The notes below the pieces were generated by a model. It saw nothing but the letters and a program-made list of their open reading frames with translations, made no database searches and was not told the DNA's origin. The position numbers and the translations under genes are program-made. A DNA stretch of 6,033 nt from the NCBI GenBank assembly GCA_020430865.1, contig JAGQIY010000859.1, positions 1-6,033 of the forward strand, written 5' to 3'. This DNA comes from Myxococcales bacterium (GTDB lineage: Bacteria > Myxococcota > Polyangia > Polyangiales > Polyangiaceae). How positions within the stretch are numbered: the stretch's first letter is position 1; every line of letters starts with the position of its first letter. Positions 1 to 4,200 of the stretch are shown in pieces.

Positions 1-1485
1 AGCGGCGATCGCTCGCGCATGAGCGACCGTGATGTCTGCATCGATGGTTACCAGTTGCCGCGTGGCAATATCTCCGACGTGGATCAACTCGAGATTGTCG
101 ACGCTGTACTGAGAGCCTACGCGGACGCCGCGCCGGGCGAGCTTCTCGGTCATGATCGTGTTCGGCATCATCAAACCGGACACGAAGTACGCCGCGGTGC
201 ACGCTCCAAGCAGCGGGAGCAGTCCGATCGGTTGCCTGGTGCACTCGAACGCGAACACGACGGAGGCGAGCAGTGCCCGCGAGGCTCCGGCGAACATGGC
301 GGCCATTCCAATCAGGGCGCCGATGCGAGGATCGATCTGGTGCCCCGGCAACGCCTCGGCGACGACTCGAGCGCCGAGTGCGCCGAGGGCACCGCCGATC
401 GTGAAGAGCGGGGCCAACGTGCCGCCCGAGGTTCCGCTACCCAATGCGATCAGCCAGGAAGCCAACTTGGCTACGCAAAGAGTCAGCAGAACACCGCCAA
501 GCAGATCACCCCGTAGCGTCTCCTCGATGTTGACGTAGCCGACTCCCAGGGTACGGGGAGCGACGTAGCCAATGACTCCAACTGCCAGTCCGCCGATCGC
601 AGGCCACCAAGGCCACGCGATCGGGAGGCGTTCGAAGCCATCTTCGACCGCGTAGAGTAAACGCGTGATCGCGACTGAGCAGACCCCGATGAACGCTCCA
701 AGCCCCACATAGGTCGTGAGCGCCACTGCCCCCGGCTCCTGAACGTTTGCCATGGGGAATATAGGACTCGAGCCGACGAACGCGAACCTCACCGCGGTGG
801 CTACACACGCCGCCAGAGCGACGGGCACGAGTGATCGCGAGCGATACTCGAAGAGTAGCAGTTCGATCGCGAGCAGAACCGCAGACACCGGGCTGCCGAA
901 GGTGGCCGCCATGCCCGCGGCGGCTCCCGCGGCGAGGAGCGTCTTGCGTTCATGGGATGTCACGGGAACGAGCTGGCCTAGCGTGGATCCGAGGGCTCCG
1001 CCCGTGGCGATGATGGGGCCCTCAGCTCCGAAAGGGCCTCCGGTGCCGATGGCGATCGCCGCCGAGATCGGCTTCAGGAGCGTCATGCGTTTGGGGATCT
1101 TCGCGTCGTTGAGCAGGATCTGCTCCATGGCCTCCGGGATCCCGTGTCCCCGGATCGCCCGTGAACCGAAGCGGGCCATTGCTCCCACCATCAGGCCGCC
1201 GACCACCGGGATCGCGATCACCCAGAGACCCAGACGGTTCATCGATGGATCTGCGCCTTGCAAGTCGAGGCGCTGGTGAAAGGCGACACTCGTGATGAGC
1301 GCGATCAATCTCGTGAGGGCTTGTGCTCCCAACGCGGCCGCGATCGCGACCAGCATGGCAAGACCCGTGATCACTGCCACGCGGCGGTTCAGTGTCGGCA
1401 GGCGTTCCGGGAGACGAAGAGACGTCAGCCGACGCTCGAGTGTTGGCGCCAACGGGATCCCTCGCTCGAGGTTCGATTCACTCAT
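1..1485 (-). CDS. ClC-family chloride channel/transporter with C-terminal CBS region (3' end cut by window edge)
   Basis: Integral inner-membrane anion channel or Cl-/H+ antiporter of the ClC family, which acts as a homodimer. The frame is open from the ATG at 1485 to base 1 with no stop, giving 495 visible residues. Many hydrophobic helices span residues about 36-437. Selectivity-filter motifs appear in family order: GHGIP (113-117), GAEGP with gating Glu155 (153-157), and GGTLAPLF (354-361). The segment NTIMTEKLARRG (442-453) follows the last helices. A CBS domain seems to start near residue 468 (VGDIATRQLVTI) and is truncated. The start is supported by TGGAGGG 8 bases upstream and by overlap with the marR stop (ATGAGTGA). 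Aligning by eye to E. coli ClcA, the selectivity Ser is His114, the internal proton Glu203 appears to be Leu209, and the central Tyr is probably Met445. The family is certain; whether it is a channel or an exchanger is not. Confidence 0.95.
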   Translation of the reverse strand, partial: MSESNLERGIPLAPTLERRLTSLRLPERLPTLNRRVAVITGLAMLVAIAAALGAQALTRLIALITSVAFHQRLDLQGADPSMNRLGLWVIAIPVVGGLMVGAMARFGSRAIRGHGIPEAMEQILLNDAKIPKRMTLLKPISAAIAIGTGGPFGAEGPIIATGGALGSTLGQLVPVTSHERKTLLAAGAAAGMAATFGSPVSAVLLAIELLLFEYRSRSLVPVALAACVATAVRFAFVGSSPIFPMANVQEPGAVALTTYVGLGAFIGVCSVAITRLLYAVEDGFERLPIAWPWWPAIGGLAVGVIGYVAPRTLGVGYVNIEETLRGDLLGGVLLTLCVAKLASWLIALGSGTSGGTLAPLFTIGGALGALGARVVAEALPGHQIDPRIGALIGMAAMFAGASRALLASVVFAFECTRQPIGLLPLLGACTAAYFVSGLMMPNTIMTEKLARRGVRVGSQYSVDNLELIHVGDIATRQLVTIDADITVAHARAIAA

Positions 1486-1966
1486 CGCCGTTGCCCTCCA
1501 AGAACATGCGCGGCACGAGGTCGTCAGCGCCCACCGCTTCCACCAGCAGCTCCAGTGACTGGGCGATCTGTCGGCGCTTGCCCAGGGGCAACTGCGCCAG
1601 GCCCTCCGCCATCCGCACTTGCGGCAGATCCTTCGCCCGCGCCACTGCCCGCTTGCCGGTCGCCGTCAATCGAAGAGTCACGCGGCGCTTGTCTCCGGGG
1701 TCTGGCGTGCGGGCGACGAGCCCACGGGTTGCGAGTTTGCTCACGACGACGGATACCGAGCTTGGGTCAGTCATCGTTCGCTCCGCGAGCTCACGAATGG
1801 ACGCGCTCCCCCCCTGGTTGAGCTGCACCAGCACGAACAGCTGCGCGGTGCTCAGCTTGGCGTTTCTCGAGCCGTTCTCCAGGCGGAGGAAGCGCACCAG
1901 GCGACGTAGCGAGGCCAGGATTCTGGCGGTCTCCGGGTTTGCATTGCTTGAAGCATGGGATCCCAT
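1478..1966 (-). CDS. MarR-family winged-helix transcriptional regulator
   Basis: Cytoplasmic, presumably dimeric DNA-binding repressor of 162 residues, the normal length for MarR proteins. N- and C-terminal helices (about 12-30 and 108-150) would form the dimer interface around a winged helix at about 38-105. Helix SIRELAERTM (56-65) precedes the recognition helix region DPSSVSVVVSKLATRGLV (67-84). The wing is at about 86-104 and carries the family's Asp-x-Arg-Arg type signature (DKRR, 92-95) followed by LRLTATG. No Cys residue is present, so Cys-based redox sensing (OhrR type) is unlikely; the ligand is unknown. The stop overlaps the downstream ClC start by 8 bases, so the ClC gene is the obvious target besides marR itself. 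The ATG at 1966 has no clear Shine-Dalgarno. A run of seven G encodes Gly52-Gly53 just before the DNA-binding helices. Confidence 0.95.
   Translation of the reverse strand: MGSHASSNANPETARILASLRRLVRFLRLENGSRNAKLSTAQLFVLVQLNQGGSASIRELAERTMTDPSSVSVVVSKLATRGLVARTPDPGDKRRVTLRLTATGKRAVARAKDLPQVRMAEGLAQLPLGKRRQIAQSLELLVEAVGADDLVPRMFLEGNGDE
1494..1500 (-). promoter_or_regulatory. Ribosome binding site of the ClC gene inside the marR 3' end
   Basis: Read on the minus strand the sequence is TGGAGGG, followed by 8 bases and then ATG at 1485. It lies within the last codons of marR. It supports the chosen ClC start and suggests translational coupling of the two genes. Confidence 0.7.
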
Positions 1967-1967
1967 G
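1954..1967. promoter_or_regulatory. 14-bp perfect palindrome on the marR start codon (candidate operator)
   Basis: CATGGGATCCCATG is a perfect inverted repeat with no spacer. It includes the marR initiation codon (CAT at 1964-1966 on the plus strand). Its place at the very start of a MarR gene would suit autorepression, but binding is inferred. It is partly constrained by coding for Met-Gly-Ser-His. Confidence 0.35.
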
Positions 1968-1978
1968 GATTTTCATCT

Positions 1979-2007
1979 CGTCTAGCCCTATCCTGGTTCG
2001 ACTTCAA
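1979..2007 (-). promoter_or_regulatory. Candidate sigma-70-type promoter of the marR-clc operon
   Basis: On the minus strand, TTGAAG (2007-2002) and TAGACG (1984-1979) are separated by 17 bases. The -35 matches 4 of 6 consensus bases and the -10 only 3 of 6. Transcription would begin near 1972, giving an almost leaderless marR message, which fits the absence of a Shine-Dalgarno. Weak evidence. Confidence 0.25.
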
Positions 2008-2034
2008 GGCCACACGTGGCGCGGCCTCGATCTC

Positions 2035-2063
2035 GGGGGGAAGGAGTCGTGCGCTTCTCCCCC
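2035..2063. promoter_or_regulatory. GC-rich hairpin in the marR/cupin intergenic region
   Basis: GGGGG plus GAAG (2035-2043) can pair with CTTC plus CCCCC (2054-2057 and 2059-2063). This gives a 9-bp stem with one bulged T at 2058 and a 10-base loop. No T tract follows on either strand, so it is not a classical terminator. It could be a leader hairpin of the cupin transcript or a protein-binding dyad. Function unknown. Confidence 0.4.
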
Positions 2064-2150
2064 GGTCACTCGTTTCACACCTGTGTTCGAGCGTGATGGT
2101 CATTTATTGCCCGGCGGAAAAAACAAGGAACGGGAGACTTGGGGCTAGAT

Positions 2151-2504
2151 ATGTCCACGGAAGCAGCGATGACGGTCCACTCTCTGGAACTCCACATCGC
2201 CGAGTTGCGCAGCGAAGTGGCCTTCAAGAAGGAAGGGCGTGCTGCGCGCACGCTGATGCGCGCGCCCGATCTGCGCGTGGTGCTGGTGGCGCTGAAGGAA
2301 GGAGCTCCCATCGCCCAGCACCGCATCGATGCGTCTGCGGTCGTCCAGGTCGTGTCCGGTGTCGTGCGGCTTCACTGGGCTTCTGGAAGCGCAACCCTCG
2401 AGCGCGGGGAGTGTGCGATGTTGGTCGCTGGCCTCGAGCACGACGCCGTAGCGGTGGTCGACAGCGCCTTGCTGCTGACGTTCCCGTGGGGCGCGGGGCG
2501 CTAG
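2151..2504 (+). CDS. Small single-domain cupin protein
   Basis: About 117 residues, probably a cytoplasmic beta-barrel cupin. The pattern is typical: a short N-terminal lead, strand DLRVVLVALKEGAPIAQH, a hairpin VVQVVSGVVRLHW, then SATLERGECAMLVAGLEHDAV and a final LLLTFPW. The first cupin motif normally has two His and a Glu, but here only one His (QHR, about residue 57) is evident. In the second motif the His (LEHDAV, about residue 97) is kept but the usual Asn is absent. Metal binding and enzymatic activity are therefore doubtful, and a ligand-binding or structural role is possible. The start is uncertain: TTG at 2139 has AAGGAA 8 bases upstream, ATG at 2151 has weaker spacing, and ATG at 2169 follows GGAAGC. 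It is transcribed divergently from marR. The substrate cannot be deduced. Confidence 0.8.
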   Translation: MSTEAAMTVHSLELHIAELRSEVAFKKEGRAARTLMRAPDLRVVLVALKEGAPIAQHRIDASAVVQVVSGVVRLHWASGSATLERGECAMLVAGLEHDAVAVVDSALLLTFPWGAGR

Positions 2505-2608
2505 TGGAAGGACCGCGCCTTCAGCGCGTGGTCTTCGAGGTGACGGCGCCGGCGCGTGTCGGCCTCGAGGCGCTCGAGCTCGGCGGCAACGTGCGATAGC
2601 TCAGGCAT
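2501..2608 (-). CDS. Possible 35-residue small protein, unrecognised
   Basis: An ATG at 2608 opens a 35-codon frame (starting MPELSHVAAELERLEADTRR, ending ALKARSFH) that stops at TAG, 2503-2501. The protein would be highly charged and helical, with an amphipathic, coiled-coil-like Leu pattern. By hand count, 31 of 36 codons end in G or C, as expected for a real gene in this genome. It lies 47 bases downstream of the hemerythrin gene on the same strand, so co-transcription is possible. Against it: no Shine-Dalgarno is visible, it is very short, and high GC3 arises easily by chance in such DNA. I recognise no family. Confidence 0.3.
   Translation of the reverse strand: MPELSHVAAELERLEADTRRRRHLEDHALKARSFH
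2507..2536 (+). other. Imperfect hairpin just after the cupin stop
   Basis: GACC-GCGC (2511-2518) pairs with GCGC-GT-GGTC (2524-2533) around loop CTTCA with a 2-base bulge. Flanking GAAG/TTC can extend the stem with a bulge. It begins 3 bases after the cupin stop, where a terminator would sit, but GAGG rather than a T tract follows. It could be a processing or Rho-type 3' end structure, or simply part of the small minus-strand ORF. Confidence 0.25.
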
Positions 2609-2655
2609 TGGTGGCTCGGCGGCGAGGATGCTTCGAACGCGTGATGGAGGCCTGG

Positions 2656-3147
2656 CTAGCCCCTCTCGAGGTAGTCACCCCGAGCCTTGAACTCGTCCAG
2701 CAGGGCTTGCTTGGCTGCGTCCGACAGCACCTGTTCGGCCATCACGAACAGCGCGTTGTTTTCCTTGCGGATGTGAATCCGCATCAGCTCGACGAAGCCC
2801 GAGGCTGCCGCAACGAACGACTCGCGGTCGATCAGTCCCTGCTGGGCGATTGCGGCCATGGTCCGAACGAACCTGCGTCCGAGGTCGTGTTCGTGCAGCA
2901 TGACGGGCACCGGACCCGAAGTCGCTGGCATGCCGGCGCGAAGCAGCGCAGGAAACAGGAACTGCTCTTCCTTCTCGTGATGGAACCGATCGACGTAGTC
3001 GACGAGGAATCGAACCAGCTCCGACGCCTCCTCGCTCGGGATCTCGACTCCTGCGTCGAGGTGTCCGGCCAGTGCTTCGAGTCGATCGAGCGCGTCGAGG
3101 ATGGTGGCGTGCTCGCGCCGCAGGATTTCGGTAGGTTGGGCAGACAT
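2656..3147 (-). CDS. Hemerythrin-like (HHE) domain protein
   Basis: Cytoplasmic four-helix-bundle protein of 163 residues expected to bind a non-heme di-iron centre. Bacterial relatives bind O2 or NO, or help with iron handling and repair of damaged iron centres. Ligand motifs occur in order: REH (His13), FHHEKEEQFLFP (His56/His57, Glu60/Glu61), LHEHDLGRRF (His85/His87) and HIRKENNALF (His125, Glu129). It forms a single full-length domain with no signal peptide, transmembrane segment or fused sensor module. I chose ATG 3147 because AAAGGAG (3159-3153) lies 5 bases upstream. The in-frame GTG at 3153 overlaps that ribosome site and is rejected. The gene is divergent from the PARG gene and probably monocistronic, or followed only by the small ORF. 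The exact ligand (O2, NO or iron) cannot be read from sequence. Confidence 0.95.
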   Translation of the reverse strand: MSAQPTEILRREHATILDALDRLEALAGHLDAGVEIPSEEASELVRFLVDYVDRFHHEKEEQFLFPALLRAGMPATSGPVPVMLHEHDLGRRFVRTMAAIAQQGLIDRESFVAAASGFVELMRIHIRKENNALFVMAEQVLSDAAKQALLDEFKARGDYLERG

Positions 3148-3152
3148 TGACA

Positions 3153-3159
3153 CTCCTTT
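3153..3159 (-). promoter_or_regulatory. Strong Shine-Dalgarno of the hemerythrin gene
   Basis: Minus-strand AAAGGAG lies 5 bases before ATG 3147. It decides the start against the overlapping in-frame GTG at 3153. It is the clearest Shine-Dalgarno sequence in the window. Confidence 0.8.
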
Positions 3160-3170
3160 CTTCGAACCTC

Positions 3171-3187
3171 AGCACGTTTCGCGCCAG
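3171..3187 (-). promoter_or_regulatory. Candidate sigma-54 (-24/-12) promoter of the hemerythrin gene
   Basis: Minus-strand CTGGCGCGAAACGTGCT fits the sigma-54 consensus (YTGGCACGRNNNTTGCW) with two mismatches and the required GG-N10-GC spacing. The start would fall near 3160, directly in front of the ribosome binding site at 3159-3153, leaving a leader of about 13 bases. Sigma-54 promoters need an enhancer-binding activator; the gene for it is not in this window unless it is outside the cut edges. Confidence 0.4.
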
Positions 3188-3199
3188 CTAGCGGAGTGC

Positions 3200-3219
3200 T
3201 GCTCCTGGCGGCAGGAGCA
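3200..3219. promoter_or_regulatory. Perfect 8-bp inverted repeat upstream of the hemerythrin gene
   Basis: TGCTCCTG (3200-3207) and CAGGAGCA (3212-3219) are perfect complements around GCGG. No T run follows on either strand, so it is not a terminator. It lies 13 bases beyond the candidate -24 element of the hemerythrin gene and about 150 bases before the PARG start. It is a good candidate binding site for a dimeric regulator of one or both genes. Confidence 0.45.
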
Positions 3220-3368
3220 CCTGGGGCCGAGTCGATCCGTTCCACTTCGGAACTGCTGGAACACCAGGTTTCAGGGGCCGCGGCGCGCACGGGCGACACC
3301 GATCTCTTGGCGGCGCGACGCGTGCTTTTCCGTGCACTACTTAGTGTCTGTGCTACACCAAGCGGGTC

Positions 3369-4199
3369 ATGTCACTCAAACAAGTCGCTCGCGATACCCT
3401 CGCGATCTGCGACGCGGGGTCCTACGTCGGTCCCTCGGGGGAACGGATCGAGCTTGGTCCGCAGATCGAGGCGGCGATCAGGGGCACGCGTCTCTACGAA
3501 CCCAAAGAACTCGATGACCTCCTGGCCTTGCCTGGGGGGGAGGGGGAAGCTCCGCGCGTCGAGGTCAGCGATGAAACGACGCAGCTCGGCGCTCAGCGCC
3601 TGGTGAAGGAAGGCGAGACGGACGTCGCGCTGCTGAACTTTGCTTCTGCGAGGAATCCCGGTGGTGGCTTCATCAACGGCGCGAAGGCTCAGGAAGAAGA
3701 CGTCACCCGCTGTTCCGCCCTGCATCCCTGCCTGACGTCGCCCGCCGTGGAGGAGTACTACCGCGTGAACCGTGCGATGGACTCGATGCTCTACACGGAT
3801 CACCTGATCTACTCGCCAAGGGTGCCCTTCTTTCGCTCACGCAGCACCGATCTGCTGGATGAGCCGTTCCTGGCCAGCGTCATCACGGCGCCTGCGCCGA
3901 ACGCAGGCGAGGCGCTGAAGCGCGATCCCGATTGCTCCGACGAGGTCGAGGAGACGCTGCGTCGCCGTGCGGCAAAGGTGCTGATGGTCGCGGCGGCGCA
4001 GCAGCATCGCGTGCTCGTGCTCGGCGCCTGGGGCTGCGGCGTCTTTCGCAACCGCCCGGACCAGGTGGCGGACGCTTTCGGCAAGCACCTGAGCTCCCCG
4101 CGCTTCCGCGGTTGCTTCGATCGCGTGCTGTTCGCCGTCCTCGATCGCAGTCCGGACCGTCAGACGCTGAGCGCGTTCGAGCGGCGCTTCGGCCGCTGA
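3369..4199 (+). CDS. Bacterial-type poly(ADP-ribose) glycohydrolase, TIGR02452/DUF2263 family
   Basis: Cytoplasmic macrodomain-fold enzyme of 276 residues, close to the usual length for the family, predicted to cleave ADP-ribose chains or related ADP-ribose conjugates. The N-terminal accessory part (1-55) has the family's LKQVARDTLAI...GSYV pattern. The catalytic loop NPGGGFINGAKAQEE (96-110) is the PARG signature GGG-X7-QEE. Glu109 and Glu110 are the expected catalytic pair. CSALHPCL (115-122) and YYRVN (130-134) follow, and the strand plus loop LGAWGCGVFRN (218-228) is the conserved phosphate/adenine-side element with Phe226. All key residues are intact, so it should be active. A GGGGGGGAGGGGG tract lies at 3534-3546, between the N-terminal part and the core. 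The gene ends one base from the convergent regulator. No ADP-ribosyltransferase gene is beside it. Natural substrate unknown. Confidence 0.92.
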   Translation: MSLKQVARDTLAICDAGSYVGPSGERIELGPQIEAAIRGTRLYEPKELDDLLALPGGEGEAPRVEVSDETTQLGAQRLVKEGETDVALLNFASARNPGGGFINGAKAQEEDVTRCSALHPCLTSPAVEEYYRVNRAMDSMLYTDHLIYSPRVPFFRSRSTDLLDEPFLASVITAPAPNAGEALKRDPDCSDEVEETLRRRAAKVLMVAAAQQHRVLVLGAWGCGVFRNRPDQVADAFGKHLSSPRFRGCFDRVLFAVLDRSPDRQTLSAFERRFGR

Positions 4200-4200
4200 G

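Larger units (their letters stand above)
1967..2150. other. Divergent control region between marR-clc and the cupin gene
   Basis: This intergenic stretch of about 180 bases must hold the promoters of both flanking transcription units. It contains the interrupted dyad GCCAC-AC-GTGGC at 2009-2020, just upstream of the candidate marR -35. It also holds the hairpin at 2035-2063 and CACA-CC-TGTG at 2076-2085. AAGGAA at 2125-2130 and GGGAG at 2132-2136 are possible ribosome binding sites for the cupin gene. I see no convincing cupin promoter. Confidence 0.5.
3148..3368. other. Divergent control region between hemerythrin and PARG genes
   Basis: These 221 bases contain no credible gene. On the hemerythrin side they hold the ribosome site, the sigma-54-like element and the 8-bp dyad. 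On the PARG side there is a 12-base dyad CACTA-CT-TAGTG at 3335-3346. TGCTACACC (3351-3359) is a possible extended -10 with no matching -35. The PARG start is preceded only by weak AGCGGG, so its translation signal is poor. Confidence 0.5.

Noticed and set aside
483..808. Short minus-strand frames (483-710, 506-808) as separate proteins
   Set aside because: They are out-of-frame readings within the ClC gene, which is open right to the window edge.
19..1279. Several plus-strand open frames (19-516, 152-538, 752-1279) as genes
   Set aside because: They lie antisense to the continuous ClC reading frame, whose motifs are unmistakable. Their products are Arg/Pro/Ala/Gly-rich low-complexity sequences typical of GC-rich shadows.
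1258..2599. Plus-strand frames 1258-1821, 1392-1985 and 1955-2599
   Set aside because: They overlap marR, clc and the cupin gene in other frames, lack family features and are rich in Arg/Ala/Pro.
2608..3150. Plus-strand 180-residue frame opposite hemerythrin
   Set aside because: It is an exact antisense shadow of the hemerythrin gene, which has all its His/Glu ligands and a strong ribosome site.
3151..3153. GTG at 3153 as hemerythrin start
   Set aside because: It overlaps the Shine-Dalgarno AAAGGAG; ATG 3147 has ideal spacing.
3200..3219. Dyad as an intrinsic terminator
   Set aside because: No T run follows on either strand and it lies between divergent genes.
3369..4199. A DarTG-type or other toxin-antitoxin pair around the PARG gene
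   Set aside because: No DarT-like or other ADP-ribosyltransferase frame is present on either strand near it, and the signature is bacterial PARG rather than a DarG macrodomain.
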